A DNA stretch of 64,000 nucleotides from Pseudonocardia sp. MH-G8 (GCF_002262885.1 NZ_NKYF01000004.1:186710-250709); one strand, 5' to 3'; shown: positions 29,293 to 38,851, numbered from the stretch's first letter. The notes: generated by a model not told the origin, from the sequence alone. Numbers and translations: made by a program.

Positions 29293-31073
29293 TAGCGCGC
29301 CGCGTAGTCCCGGAAGCCGTGACCGGTCTTGCGGCCCAGCCTGCCTGCGGTGACCAGGTGCTCCAGGAGCGGCGCCGGCGCGAAGCCGGAGAGTCGGAAC
29401 TCCTGGTAGAGCGAGCGTTCGATGGCCAGCGACACGTCCAGGCCCACGACGTCGAGCAGCTCGAACGGCCCCATCGGGAGCGCGCAGCCGGTCTTCATGG
29501 CGGCGTCGATGTCGTCGGCGGTGGCGTAGTGGGCCTGGAGCATCTTCACCGCGTCGTTGAGGTACGGGAACAGCAGCGCGTTGACGATGAAGCCCGCGCG
29601 GTCGCCGCACGACACCGGGACCTTCCCCAGCCGCTCGCACAGCGCGAGCGCGGTGGCCGCGACGTCCGGCGCCGTGGTGATCGTCGAGACGACCTCCACC
29701 AGCTTCATGACGGGGGCGGGGTTGAAGAAGTGCAGACCCACGACGTCCTGCGGGCGCGCGGTGGCCGACGCGCACTCGACGACCGGCAGCGACGAGGTCG
29801 TGGTGGCCAGGATCGCGCCGGGCTTGCAGATCTCGTCGAGCGCACCGAACACGGCCCGCTTGACGTCCAGCTCCTCGGCGACCGCCTCGACCACGAGATC
29901 GACGTCGGCCAGGTCCTCGAGACGGGTGGTGCCGGTGATCCGGGCGACCGCGGCGTCACGCTCGGTCTCGGCGAACTTGCCGCGCACCACGGCCTTGTCC
30001 AGCGAGCGGCGGATGCCGGCGACCGCACCGTCGACCTTGGACTCGCTGCGCCCGCGCACCACCACGTCCAGCCCGGCCTTCGCGAACACCTCGACGATGC
30101 CGGCGGCCATCGTGCCGGTGCCGACCACGCCCACGCGCTGCACGTCCCGGACGGTGACGTCCTCCGGCACGGTGCCCGACGGCGTGCTCGCGTCCGGCAC
30201 GACCTCGGAGCTGTGCGGCTTGGCGTAGGTGTAGAAGCCGCGCCCGGTCTTCCGGCCCAGCAGCCCCGCCGTCATCATCTGCTTCAGCACCGGGGCGGGC
30301 GCGTGCATCATGTTGCGCGACTCGCGGTACATCGTCTCGAGGATCTCGTAGGCCGTGTCGAGCCCGATGAGGTCCAGCAGCGCCAGGGGACCCATCGGGT
30401 AGCCGCAGCCGTGGCGCATGGCGGCGTCGAGGTCCTCGCGGGTGGCGTAGTGCTGCTCGTACATGCGCGCGGCGTGGTTGAGGTAGCCGAAGAGCAGGGC
30501 GTTGGCGATGAACCCGGCGCGGTCGCCGATCACCACGGGCACCTTGTCGAGCGTGGCGGCGAACGCCTGCACGTCCTCGATCACGTCGGGCTCGGTGACG
30601 ACCGTGCGCACCAGCTCCACGAGCTTCTGCACCGGAGCCGGGTTGAAGAAGTGCATCCCGACCACCTTGCCGGGGCGGCCGGTGCGGACCGCCAGCTCCG
30701 TGACCGACAGCGACGAGGTGTTCGACGCGAGGATGACGTCCGGGCGGCACACGCGGTCGAGCTCGGCGAGGACCCCTGCCTTGAGGTCCCGGTGCTCCGG
30801 CACGGCCTCGACCACGAGATCGACGTCGGCCAGGTCGGACAGCGACGTGGTGGTGGTGACGCGGCCCATGAGCTCGTCCGCGCCCTCCTGGGTGAGTTTG
30901 CCGCGCCCCACTGCGCGCGCCGTGGAGGTCTCCAGGTGGGCCCGGCCGCGCGCGACGGCCTCGGCGTCCACCTCGGCAGCGATCACGTGCAGCCCGTTGC
31001 GGGCGAACACCTCGACGATGCCGGCACCCATCGTGCCCAGGCCGACCACGCCGACCGTCCGGAACTCACGCAC
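29292..31073 (-). CDS. Duplicated 3-hydroxyacyl-CoA dehydrogenase (two complete copies)
   Basis: The 593-residue protein is two 3-hydroxybutyryl-CoA dehydrogenases in tandem. Copy 1 (about 1-285) has GLGTMGAG, GMHFFNPAP and GRKTGRGFYTY. Copy 2 (about 305-593) has GTGTMAAG, GLHFFNPAP and GRKTGHGFRDY. Each holds the NAD Rossmann fold, the catalytic His and the C-terminal helical domain. It should oxidise 3-hydroxyacyl-CoA or reduce acetoacetyl-CoA in the thiolase/Ccr pathway. GTG 31073 is preferred over TTG 31079 because GGGAGG lies six bases before it. Confidence 0.93.
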   Translation of the reverse strand: MREFRTVGVVGLGTMGAGIVEVFARNGLHVIAAEVDAEAVARGRAHLETSTARAVGRGKLTQEGADELMGRVTTTTSLSDLADVDLVVEAVPEHRDLKAGVLAELDRVCRPDVILASNTSSLSVTELAVRTGRPGKVVGMHFFNPAPVQKLVELVRTVVTEPDVIEDVQAFAATLDKVPVVIGDRAGFIANALLFGYLNHAARMYEQHYATREDLDAAMRHGCGYPMGPLALLDLIGLDTAYEILETMYRESRNMMHAPAPVLKQMMTAGLLGRKTGRGFYTYAKPHSSEVVPDASTPSGTVPEDVTVRDVQRVGVVGTGTMAAGIVEVFAKAGLDVVVRGRSESKVDGAVAGIRRSLDKAVVRGKFAETERDAAVARITGTTRLEDLADVDLVVEAVAEELDVKRAVFGALDEICKPGAILATTTSSLPVVECASATARPQDVVGLHFFNPAPVMKLVEVVSTITTAPDVAATALALCERLGKVPVSCGDRAGFIVNALLFPYLNDAVKMLQAHYATADDIDAAMKTGCALPMGPFELLDVVGLDVSLAIERSLYQEFRLSGFAPAPLLEHLVTAGRLGRKTGHGFRDYAAR

Positions 31074-31147
31074 TGCCAACCTCCCACTTCCCCGAGGGAC
31101 GGACCGGCCGATCCTCCCATCCGCGCCCCGTTCCCGGGGTGTGAGAG

Positions 31148-32638
31148 CTACCTCCCGTGCCGCGCCCGCACGATCCCGAGCAGCGCCTTCATGGTGCGCG
31201 ACGTGCGGGAGAAGCTGGTGACCGGCACGGGCAGCCGGTAACGCTGCCGGGCAACGGCCTGCGGACGGGTGAACTCGCGCAGCCCGTCGGCGCCGTGGAT
31301 GCGCCCGAAGCCCGAATCGCCCACTCCTCCGAAGGGGAGGCCCGGGATACCCGCGAACGAGATCACGCCGTTGACCGAGACCATCCCGCAGCGCAGCCGC
31401 CCGGCGATCTCCTCGCCGCGGGCGCGGGAGAACACCGAGGCGCCGAGGCCGTACCGGCCGGCGTTGGCCCGGCGCACGGCCTCGTCGAGGTCCGGCACCC
31501 GGTTGACGACCAACAGGGGGCCGAAGGTCTCCTCGGTGACGGCGGCGCTGTCCTCGGGGACGTCGACGATCACGACCGGTTCGACGAACGGCGGCTGCAC
31601 CGACTCCGCACCGCCCACGACCGCGCGCCCCCCGCGGGCCAGCGCGTCCTCGATGTGGCGGCGCACGACCTCGGCCTGCGCGGGCATCGTCATCGGCCCG
31701 TAGTCACCGCCGGAACCCGATCGCAGCCCGCGTGCCTTCGCCACGACCTTCGCCGTGAACTCCTCCGCCACCGCGTCGAGCACGTACACCCGCTCGACGC
31801 CCGCGCACGTCTGGCCCGCGTTGGACATCCCGCCCCACACCGCGGCGTCGGCCGCCGCGTCGAGGTCGGCGTCCAGGTCGACGATCAGCGGGTCCTTCCC
31901 GCCGCACTCGACGAGGACCGGCGTCAGCGTCTGCGCACAGGCGGCCATCACGCGCTTGCCGGTGGCCGTCGAGCCGGTGAAGGCGATCTTCCCGACGCCC
32001 GGGGCGCTGCACAGCGCGGCACCGGTCTCACCGAACCCGGTGACGGCCTGCAGCACCGGGCGACCGTCGACGATCTCGGCGAACGTGTCGGCGAGCGCGA
32101 CACCGACGCCCGGCGTCAGCTCACTCGGCTTGAAGACGACGGCGTTGCCCGCCGCGAGCGCGTAGGCGATCGAGCCCATCGGCGTGAACACCGGGTAGTT
32201 CCACGGGCCGATCACGCCGATCACGCCGAACGGCCGGTAGGTCACGCTCGCCGCCTGGTTGCCCATCAGCAGCCCGGGCGCGACCTTGCGCGTGCCGAGC
32301 ACCTTCTCGGCGTGCTTCGCGGCCCAGTCGAGGTGGTCGATCGCGAGCACCAGCTCCAGCCGGGCGTCGTCGAGGGGCTTGCCGGTCTCCTCGGTGACGA
32401 CGTGCGCGAGGTCCTCGAGCTTGCGGACGAGGACCGTGCGCCACGCGGCCAGCCGCCGCCGGCGCTCGGAGTGGCCGAGGCCCTCCCACCACTGCGCCGC
32501 ACCCGCCGCCCGCGCCACCGCGGCCTCGACCGCGGCCGCGTCGTGCACGGGGTGGGTGCCGACCACGTCGCCCGTGCGCGGGTCGAGGGACTCGAAGGTC
32601 ACCGGGGCCGGCACGGCGGGCGCTTCGGTTGCGGTCAT
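31148..32638 (-). CDS. NAD(P)-dependent aldehyde dehydrogenase
   Basis: The 496-residue ALDH has Asn147 (GPWNYPV), the catalytic base Glu244 (LVECGGKDP) and the nucleophile Cys278 (NAGQTCAGVERVYV). It is of the succinate-semialdehyde/benzaldehyde-like group of broad specificity; the C-terminus is basic. The gene is followed after 74 bp by the dehydrogenase gene on the same strand, so a two- to three-gene operon is plausible. The substrate cannot be read from sequence. Confidence 0.9.
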   Translation of the reverse strand: MTATEAPAVPAPVTFESLDPRTGDVVGTHPVHDAAAVEAAVARAAGAAQWWEGLGHSERRRRLAAWRTVLVRKLEDLAHVVTEETGKPLDDARLELVLAIDHLDWAAKHAEKVLGTRKVAPGLLMGNQAASVTYRPFGVIGVIGPWNYPVFTPMGSIAYALAAGNAVVFKPSELTPGVGVALADTFAEIVDGRPVLQAVTGFGETGAALCSAPGVGKIAFTGSTATGKRVMAACAQTLTPVLVECGGKDPLIVDLDADLDAAADAAVWGGMSNAGQTCAGVERVYVLDAVAEEFTAKVVAKARGLRSGSGGDYGPMTMPAQAEVVRRHIEDALARGGRAVVGGAESVQPPFVEPVVIVDVPEDSAAVTEETFGPLLVVNRVPDLDEAVRRANAGRYGLGASVFSRARGEEIAGRLRCGMVSVNGVISFAGIPGLPFGGVGDSGFGRIHGADGLREFTRPQAVARQRYRLPVPVTSFSRTSRTMKALLGIVRARHGR

Positions 32639-32696
32639 TACTCCAGAGTAGGGCGCGACCCACGGCCCGGACAGGCCGACGGCGGCCCACCCGGGC

Positions 32697-33116
32697 CTAT
32701 CCGTCGCGCGGTGGCGGGATCGGACCGGACGGAGGAACGCGCACCTCGCAGGGGGTGTTCGCCCCCGCCAGCCGCCGGTCCGTGGTCACGAGTGGGCAGC
32801 CGAGCTCGTCGGCCAGTGCGACGTACAGCCCGTCTGCCACCCGGATGTGCTCGCGAAGGGCGAACGCGCGTCGGACGTGGGCAGCGGAGGGAGTCACCAG
32901 CTCCTGGGGTGTATCGAGCGCCGCGTCGAGCGCAACCCTGGCCTTGTCGGGCGTCAGGACTCCGGCCCGTACGAGCCGCGCAAGCGCCGAGAGGACTTCC
33001 GCCGGCTGATGGGACGGAGCGGCGACATCCTCCTCGTCGATCAGATCGAGGATCCACTGCGCGCTCGGTCGGGCCAGCGCCACGTCGACGAGAGCCGAGG
33101 CATCGAGAACGATCAC
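32697..33116 (-). CDS. vapC: VapC-type PIN-domain toxin
   Basis: The 139-residue PIN ribonuclease has the acidic residues Asp5 (VLDASALVD), Glu40 (PAEVLSALARL), Asp95 (VADGLYVALA) and Asp113 (LVTTDRRLA) that bind Mg2+. The GTG start overlaps the antitoxin stop as GTGA. Toxins of this type cleave tRNA or rRNA; the target is not predictable here. Confidence 0.92.
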   Translation of the reverse strand: MIVLDASALVDVALARPSAQWILDLIDEEDVAAPSHQPAEVLSALARLVRAGVLTPDKARVALDAALDTPQELVTPSAAHVRRAFALREHIRVADGLYVALADELGCPLVTTDRRLAGANTPCEVRVPPSGPIPPPRDG

Positions 33117-33334
33117 TCGCCGAATTCCTCGCGAACCTCGTCGAGCAGAGCCGCCGAATCGATGGTCACATCGGTGAGCGGTGGTCGAGCCCGCATTCGA
33201 GCCACCCACTCCTTGCGATCCGAGGTACGGAGGGCGTGCTCGACCGCCTCCTGGGTGAGCGTCGACAGCGGCAGCTTGCGCTCCTGCGCCGCCCGGTAGA
33301 GCTCGTCCGGGAGATACACGCTGACCTTGGGCAT
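33113..33334 (-). CDS. vapB: VapB-type antitoxin
   Basis: The 73-residue protein begins with a ribbon-helix-helix motif (MPKVSVYLPDELYRAAQE), followed by a linker and a C-terminal part that should cover the toxin (DSAALLDEVREEF). The ATG is at 33334. TACACT on the coding strand ends six bases before it, and two direct TGGGGGTA repeats overlap the promoter, fitting autoregulation by the VapBC complex. Confidence 0.9.
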   Translation of the reverse strand: MPKVSVYLPDELYRAAQERKLPLSTLTQEAVEHALRTSDRKEWVARMRARPPLTDVTIDSAALLDEVREEFGE

Positions 33335-33352
33335 ACCCCCAGTGTACCCCCA
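33334..33352 (-). promoter_or_regulatory. vapBC promoter/operator
   Basis: On the minus strand TGGGGGTA is repeated at 33345-33352 and 33334-33341, flanking TACACT (33341-33346), a -10 element six bases from the start codon. The region also holds the end of nucS, whose stop is 20 bp upstream of vapB. Confidence 0.55.
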
Positions 33353-33353
33353 T

Positions 33354-34013
33354 CTAGAACAGCAGCAGGTCGTCCTTCTCGAACCCGCGCAGGGCGTCGT
33401 AGTCCACGGTGACGCAGCGGATGCCGCGGTCCGTGGCCAACGTGCGCGCCTGCGGCTTGATCTGCTGCGCCGCGAACACGCCCTTCACGGGTGCGAGCAG
33501 CGGGTCGCGGTTCATGAGCTCCAGGTAGCGGGTGAGCTGCTCGACGCCGTCGATCTCGCCGCGCCGCTTGATCTCGACGGCCACCGAGCGGCCGTCCGCG
33601 TCGCGGCAGAGCAGGTCGACGGGCCCGATCGCGGTCATGTACTCGCGCCGCACCAGCGAGTAGCCCTCGCCGATCGTGCCGGGGTGCGCGGCGAGCAGCT
33701 CCTGCAGGTGCGCCTCGACGCCGTCCTTCACCAGGCCCGGGTCGACGCCCAGCTCGTGCTTGGAGTCGTGCAGCACCTCGTCGATCTGGATGACGAGCGA
33801 CTCGTCGGCCTTGTTGCGCACCGTCCACACGCCCGGCTGCTCCTCGAGCCAGCACGGCGGGCTCATCCAGTTCAGCGGTTTGTAGGCGCGGTCGTCGGCG
33901 TGGATGCTCACCGACCCGTCGGCCTTGACCAGCAGCAGCCGCGGCGCCATCGGCAGGTGGGCGGTGAGCCGCCCGACGTAGTCGACCTGGCACCGAGCGA
34001 TGACGAGACGCAC
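33354..34013 (-). CDS. nucS: NucS/EndoMS mismatch endonuclease
   Basis: NucS performs non-canonical mismatch repair in actinobacteria by cutting at G-T, G-G and T-T mismatches together with the beta clamp. The 219-residue protein has the N-terminal DNA-binding domain and the C-terminal nuclease site Asp133, Glu147 and Lys149 ([22 protein letters not shown]). The C-terminus FEKDDLLLF ends in the clamp-binding motif. GTG 34013 has TACGCT ending six bases upstream and no ribosome site (leaderless). vapBC is on the same strand immediately downstream. Confidence 0.95.
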   Translation of the reverse strand: MRLVIARCQVDYVGRLTAHLPMAPRLLLVKADGSVSIHADDRAYKPLNWMSPPCWLEEQPGVWTVRNKADESLVIQIDEVLHDSKHELGVDPGLVKDGVEAHLQELLAAHPGTIGEGYSLVRREYMTAIGPVDLLCRDADGRSVAVEIKRRGEIDGVEQLTRYLELMNRDPLLAPVKGVFAAQQIKPQARTLATDRGIRCVTVDYDALRGFEKDDLLLF

Positions 34014-34046
34014 GGGGCGAGCGTAGGGGCAGCGGCCCCGGCCATT

Positions 34047-34097
34047 GGACGAAGGTGCCGCTCGTACCGCTCTATCGGACCAAAGTGCCGCTCGTAC
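34047..34097. repeat. Two 21-bp direct repeats upstream of nucS
   Basis: GGACGAAGGTGCCGCTCGTAC (34047-34067 with one base trimmed in writing) recurs with two changes at 34077-34097 (GGACCAAAGTGCCGCTCGTA...). The period is 30 bp and the pair sits between nucS and the WYL gene. It could be a regulator site for either gene or a dispersed intergenic motif. Confidence 0.55.
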
Positions 34098-34111
34098 AGC
34101 GTGGGGAGCGC

Positions 34112-35083
34112 TCAGCGCTCGGCGTTGCGGGCGGCCAGTTCCGCTCCTGCCGACGCCAGCGCGGTGCGCAGTTCCTCCGGCGACAGGGCCTCTACCTCGC
34201 CCCCTAGCGCCGTGAGCTGGCCCGCCGCTACTTCGATGCTCTCGACCTCTAGCTCCAGCTCGCGCCAGCCGTCGGCGTCCGGAGGCGCGGCGTGCGCGAT
34301 CGCCCTCACCGCTGCGTCGTGGTCGGCGGCGTGCGGCAGGATCTTCAGTCCACGCGGCCCCACCCGCAGCCGCACGGCCGCGCGCAGCATCTGACTCTCG
34401 AACCGGCCCGCGGCACCCGCCCACCACTCGGCGAGGTCGAAGCCGTCGGGCCGCTCGAAGCACACCCCCGTGGGTTCCGCCGCCGTGATGCGGTCGACGC
34501 GGTAGGTGCGCACGGTCTCGTCGACGCCCGCGGCGAGATACCAGGTGCCGGCCTTGAGCACGAGCCCCAGCGGGTCGATCGTCCGCTCGACGACGTCGTG
34601 CCCGCGCCGGTAGCCGATGCGCAGCCGCTGCTGCTCCCAGACCGCCTCGGCCACGCCGGCCAGCTGCGTCACCTGCTGGGGCGTGTGGAACCAGCCCGGG
34701 GCGTCGAGGTGGAACCGCTGCGCAACGCTGCGCGCATGCTCCTGCAGCTCCGCCGGCAGCGTCGCGAGCAACTTGGCCTGCGCCCCGGCGAGCGCCGCGC
34801 TCATACCCAGCTCGGCGAGCACCTGTGGGGCGCCGACCGCGAAGATCGCGGCGGCCTCGTGCGCGGTCAGCCCGTCCAGGCGGGTGCGCCACCCGTCGAC
34901 GAGCCGGATGCCGCCCCCGCGACCGGGCTCGGTCCACAACGGCACTCCCGCCGCGGACAGCGCGGCCACGTCGCGGTAGATCGTGCGCTCGGAGACCTCC
35001 AGCTCACGCGCCAGCGCGGCCGCCGTCGCCCCCCGCAGGCGCTGGAGGGTGAACAGCAGGGTGACCAGCCGGGACGCGCGCAC
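34112..35083 (-). CDS. WYL-domain (DeoR-like HTH) transcriptional regulator
   Basis: The 323-residue protein has an N-terminal HTH ([27 protein letters not shown], in part; recognition helix [18 protein letters not shown]). It is followed by a WYL domain (about 140-225, with [19 protein letters not shown]) and a C-terminal WCX-like region. WYL regulators bind nucleic acids or small ligands and control DNA-damage and phage-defence genes in some species. The GTG start is at 35083 and the Nudix gene diverges 35 bp away. Confidence 0.9.
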   Translation of the reverse strand: MRASRLVTLLFTLQRLRGATAAALARELEVSERTIYRDVAALSAAGVPLWTEPGRGGGIRLVDGWRTRLDGLTAHEAAAIFAVGAPQVLAELGMSAALAGAQAKLLATLPAELQEHARSVAQRFHLDAPGWFHTPQQVTQLAGVAEAVWEQQRLRIGYRRGHDVVERTIDPLGLVLKAGTWYLAAGVDETVRTYRVDRITAAEPTGVCFERPDGFDLAEWWAGAAGRFESQMLRAAVRLRVGPRGLKILPHAADHDAAVRAIAHAAPPDADGWRELELEVESIEVAAGQLTALGGEVEALSPEELRTALASAGAELAARNAER

Positions 35084-35118
35084 CCCCGGAATCGTGCCGC
35101 ACGCGGCAGCGGTGCACG

Positions 35119-35658
35119 GTGGTCGGCGTGCAGAGGATCAGCAGCCGACAGGTCTACGAGAACCCGTGGATGGCGCTCCGGGAGGACGCGATCCGCCTCG
35201 ACGACGGCACCGAGGGGATCTACGGCGTCGTCGACAAGCCGACCGCCGCCATCGTCATACCCCGCGACGGCGACCGGCTGCACCTCGTCGAGCAGTTCCG
35301 CTACCCGGTGGGGCAGCGCCGCTGGGAGTTCCCGATGGGTACGGCGCCCGACCGCGCCGAGATCGACCCGGCCGAGCTCGCCGCCCGCGAGCTCGCCGAG
35401 GAGACCGGCCTCGTCGCCGGCCGGATGGAGCTGCTCGGCGACCTGGACATCGCACCCGGCATGTCGAGCCAGCGCGAGCACGTGTTCCTCGCGAGCGACC
35501 TGCGCGAGGGCCCGATCCGGCGCGAGCACAGCGAGCAGGACATGCGGGCGCGCTGGTTCACCACCGCCGAGTTCGAGCAGATGGTGCGCTGCTCACAGCT
35601 CGTCGACGCCCAGACGCTCGCCGCCTACCTCCTGCTGACGCTGCACGACCGCGGCTAG
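35119..35658 (+). CDS. Nudix hydrolase, ADP-ribose pyrophosphatase-like
   Basis: The 179-residue protein carries a Nudix core (EFPMGTAPDR ... ELAARELAEETGLVAG) and follows the ADP-ribose pyrophosphatase pattern with the N-terminal strand SRQVYENPWMALREDAI and GVVDKPTAAIVIP. The start is GTG 35119 or GTG 35128; neither has a ribosome site. Its TAG stop overlaps the stop of the convergent TPR membrane gene in CTAG (35655-35658). Confidence 0.9.
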   Translation: MVGVQRISSRQVYENPWMALREDAIRLDDGTEGIYGVVDKPTAAIVIPRDGDRLHLVEQFRYPVGQRRWEFPMGTAPDRAEIDPAELAARELAEETGLVAGRMELLGDLDIAPGMSSQREHVFLASDLREGPIRREHSEQDMRARWFTTAEFEQMVRCSQLVDAQTLAAYLLLTLHDRG

Positions 35659-37490
35659 TTGTCCCTGGTCACGGTGACGCACAGCTCGCCCCCGGCGGCC
35701 CGCACGGTGACCGGTTCGTCGACCGTCTCGTCCGGCCCGAGCTCGGCCCGGTCCTGCATGACGTAGTAGGCGCCGGGACGCAGTTGCACCGTCACCGACG
35801 GCCTGCCCGCCGCGCCGGGACACGACTCGCCGCCGCCCTGGTACGCGGGCGGGCACCCCGGGCAGCCGGGAAGGGTGATCTCGTGCGCGGTGGGGCCCGA
35901 GACCAGCACACGGACCTCGGTGGCCGCCGCGTTGTAGACCACCACCGGGGCGCTGCCGGGTGCCCCGAGGGGCGCCGGCAGCGGCAACGGCACGCTGACG
36001 TTGCGGCCCACCTCCGCGGCGATCAGGGCCGAACGGGCCTGGGCCACGCCCGGGTCGTCCGGGTACTCGCCCACGAGCGTCCCGAAGCGGGTGGTGGCGC
36101 CGGTGAGGTCACCGGCGCCGTAGTTCGCCAGCCCGCACTCGGAGAGCGAGCGGGCGCGGTCTCGGTGCGCGACACCTGCGACGCCCGCGGAGTCGGGCAG
36201 CGTGACGGCGTAGTCGAGCACCGGGAGGGCGTCGCAGAATCGCCCCGCCGCCACCGCGTCGTTGGCCGTGGTGAACGTGGCGAGAACGGCCTGCGCGACC
36301 CCCGCCGCCGAGGACGTGTTCGCCAGCTCCCGCCCGACGAGCAGCAGGTCCTCCATCGCGGCCCGCAACGCGTCGACGCGGTCCTGCCCGGCGGCTGCGG
36401 CCATCGCGGCGCGCGCCCCGTCCGCACGATCGATGTAGGTGGCCGCGAGGTCCTCGCGCACCAGCGGGGTGGGCGCATCGCCGTCCAGCTCGCCGAGCAG
36501 GTCCCGGTAGCGGTCGATCGCATCACCGAGGTCGCCGGCGCTGCGCAGCTCGCCCGCCCACACCAGCAGCACGCGCCGGGTGCCCTCCCGGGCGAACGCG
36601 TCGAGTGGGCTGCCCGGGTGCTCGTCCCGGTAGGCCCGGTACCCCGCGACCGCATCTGCGTGCGCGCCCGCAGCCTCGAAGCCCTGCGCGGCGAGGAACT
36701 CGGTGCACTCCGCGTGCCGAAGCTCCGCGGCCCCGACGTCGCGGCTCAGGGTCAGCTCGAACGGGCCGGCGACAGCGTCGAAGGCGCGGTTCGCGGCGAC
36801 GCAGTCGGCCCGGCTCTGCGCCTCCACGCCGGCGGCGTAGGTGGCCCGGCCGGCCACCCCGTAGCCCAGGTAGGCGGCGACGACGGCCAGCACAGCAGCG
36901 ACCCCGACGGCCACCGGGCGCCACCGGCGACGCGCAGGCGGTCGCGAACCGTGCCGGGCCACCCACCACGCGTCGGCGGCGGTGCCGACGATCCACAGCG
37001 CGGCCAGGATCCGCCACAACCACGGCTCCCGCGCCGCGTCGTTCGTGAAGGCGACCACCACCAGCAACACTGCGATGACCGCGCAGGCCGTGGTGCGCAG
37101 CCAGCGCCGCAGGTAGGCGTACCCGAGACCGAACCCGGTGAGGTTGAACAGCAGCGCGGCGAGGGGCGAACGCCCGTGGTCCGCCGGTTCGGCAGGCGAG
37201 ACCGACGACGCCACCGCGGGCTCCGGCCCGGCCGGACCGGAGCCCCCCGCCTCCGGCCCGACCAGGCCTTCCTCCCCCGCAGCCGGATCCGCTCCCCCGG
37301 CGGACCCGGCCGACGACCGGCCCGGCTCGGCCGGACGCGACTCCCCGGCGCCGTCCGGCCCTGCCGCGTCCACCCCCGCGGCCGGTGGTTCCCCCACCAC
37401 CGACCCGGCCGGTGGGTGCTCCGCCGGCTCGGGCTCGCCCTCCGCCGAGCCGATCCGCACGGTCTCGTCGCCAGTGCCGTCGCCGCTCAT
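35655..37490 (-). CDS. Large TPR-containing membrane protein of unknown function
   Basis: The 611-residue protein has a 110-residue Pro/Gly/Ala/Glu-rich cytoplasmic head. Three or four transmembrane segments follow (about 113-132, 138-150, 160-175, 200-217). The extracytoplasmic part is helical with TPR-like repeats and ends in a beta-rich domain with the Cys pair GCPGCPP. No family could be named. ATG 37490 is favoured (G-rich ribosome site); GTG 37499 is possible. It may be a surface or envelope scaffold. Confidence 0.75.
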   Translation of the reverse strand: MSGDGTGDETVRIGSAEGEPEPAEHPPAGSVVGEPPAAGVDAAGPDGAGESRPAEPGRSSAGSAGGADPAAGEEGLVGPEAGGSGPAGPEPAVASSVSPAEPADHGRSPLAALLFNLTGFGLGYAYLRRWLRTTACAVIAVLLVVVAFTNDAAREPWLWRILAALWIVGTAADAWWVARHGSRPPARRRWRPVAVGVAAVLAVVAAYLGYGVAGRATYAAGVEAQSRADCVAANRAFDAVAGPFELTLSRDVGAAELRHAECTEFLAAQGFEAAGAHADAVAGYRAYRDEHPGSPLDAFAREGTRRVLLVWAGELRSAGDLGDAIDRYRDLLGELDGDAPTPLVREDLAATYIDRADGARAAMAAAAGQDRVDALRAAMEDLLLVGRELANTSSAAGVAQAVLATFTTANDAVAAGRFCDALPVLDYAVTLPDSAGVAGVAHRDRARSLSECGLANYGAGDLTGATTRFGTLVGEYPDDPGVAQARSALIAAEVGRNVSVPLPLPAPLGAPGSAPVVVYNAAATEVRVLVSGPTAHEITLPGCPGCPPAYQGGGESCPGAAGRPSVTVQLRPGAYYVMQDRAELGPDETVDEPVTVRAAGGELCVTVTRDN

Positions 37491-37600
37491 CGCCCCCACC
37501 CCCTCCGACCCCCTGTACGGAGAGAGTGGACCACAATCGGCCGGGGTGGTCTTCCCCGTCCGAATCCCGCTAGAGCGGCGACGGCACCCAGTTCAGCGGG

Positions 37601-38851
37601 CTACCGCAGCCGCAGCGGTAGCCGCGCGAGGCGCCGGATGCCCGGCACCGGCACCCATTCCTGCTCCTCGGTGGCGAGCGCGAGGTCGGGGAACCGCTCG
37701 AACAGCGCCCGCAACGCCACCTCGCCCTCCTGCCGGGCCAGCGCGGCGCCCAGGCAGTAGTGGAAGCCGTGTCCGAACCCGACGTGCCCCTCGCCGCGCC
37801 CGGCCGGGCGCCGCGTCACGTCGAGGCGGTCCGGATCGGTGTACTCGCGCGGGTCGTGGTTCGCCGAGACCAGGACGGGCTGCACGGCCTCGCCCCGCCG
37901 GATCCGCACGCCTGCGAGCTCCACGTCCTGCGCGGCGTAGCGCACCCGCGAGAACTGCACGGGCCCGCACCAGCGCATCAGCTCGTGCACCGCGCCCGGC
38001 CACAGGTCCGGCTCGGCGCGCAGTCGCGCCAGCTGGTCGGGGTGGGTGAGCAGGGCCAGCGTGGCGCCGCCGATCAGGTGCGCCGTGGTCTCGTGCCCCG
38101 CGATGACCAGCGTGAGCACCATCGTCACGAGCTCGTCCGCGCTGAGCCGGTCGCCGTCCTCCTCCTGCACCTGGACGAGCGCGGTGAGCAGGTCGTCCGC
38201 GGGCTCCGCGCGGCGGCGCGCGATGAGGTCGTGGATGTGGTCGATCATCTCGCCGACCGCGGCGGGTGTCCTCTCCGGATCCATGCTGGTCAGCACCGCG
38301 CCCCACCGGCGCCACGCGGGCCGGTCCTCCTCCGGCACCCCCACCAGCTCGCAGATCACGGTGATCGGCAGCGGGTAGGCGAACTCGGCGACCAGGTCGA
38401 CGGTGCCGTCCTGCGCCGCCATCCGGTCCAACAGCGCCCCGGTGATCTCCTCCACGCGCGGCCGCAACTCACCGATCCGGCGCACCGTGAACGCCCGCGA
38501 GACGAGCTTGCGCAGCCGTGTGTGGTCCTCGCCGTCGGCGTCGAGGATCGAGTCGGTGAAGTAGTGGGCGAGCTCCCGCGGGATGCCGACCATCTCGGTG
38601 AGCTTGTCGCGCAGGTTGTCCACGGTCACGCCGCTCACCGACGTGGCGCTGTTCACGAAGCGCGGGTCGCCGAGGACCGTCCGGACATCTGCCTGCCGGG
38701 TGACGATCCAGCACGGGGTGCCGCCGGGCGCCCGACCTCGCAGGACGGGGCCCTCCTCACGCAGCTGCCCGAAGCCCGCCACCGGGTCGCGCAGCAGCGC
38801 GAGATCCATCACGTCGGGTTCGGGGCGCGGCTGGGTTGACGGCTGTGTCAT
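37601..38851 (-). CDS. Cytochrome P450
   Basis: The 416-residue P450 has the I-helix AGHETT (251-256), the ExxR pair Glu290/Arg293 (ELMR) and the heme loop FGHGFHYCLG with Cys366. It looks like a bacterial CYP107/CYP105-type monooxygenase; the substrate is unknown and no ferredoxin gene is beside it. ATG 38851 has GGAG six bases upstream. The TetR gene follows upstream on the same strand 32 bp away, so they are probably cotranscribed. Confidence 0.93.
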   Translation of the reverse strand: MTQPSTQPRPEPDVMDLALLRDPVAGFGQLREEGPVLRGRAPGGTPCWIVTRQADVRTVLGDPRFVNSATSVSGVTVDNLRDKLTEMVGIPRELAHYFTDSILDADGEDHTRLRKLVSRAFTVRRIGELRPRVEEITGALLDRMAAQDGTVDLVAEFAYPLPITVICELVGVPEEDRPAWRRWGAVLTSMDPERTPAAVGEMIDHIHDLIARRRAEPADDLLTALVQVQEEDGDRLSADELVTMVLTLVIAGHETTAHLIGGATLALLTHPDQLARLRAEPDLWPGAVHELMRWCGPVQFSRVRYAAQDVELAGVRIRRGEAVQPVLVSANHDPREYTDPDRLDVTRRPAGRGEGHVGFGHGFHYCLGAALARQEGEVALRALFERFPDLALATEEQEWVPVPGIRRLARLPLRLR

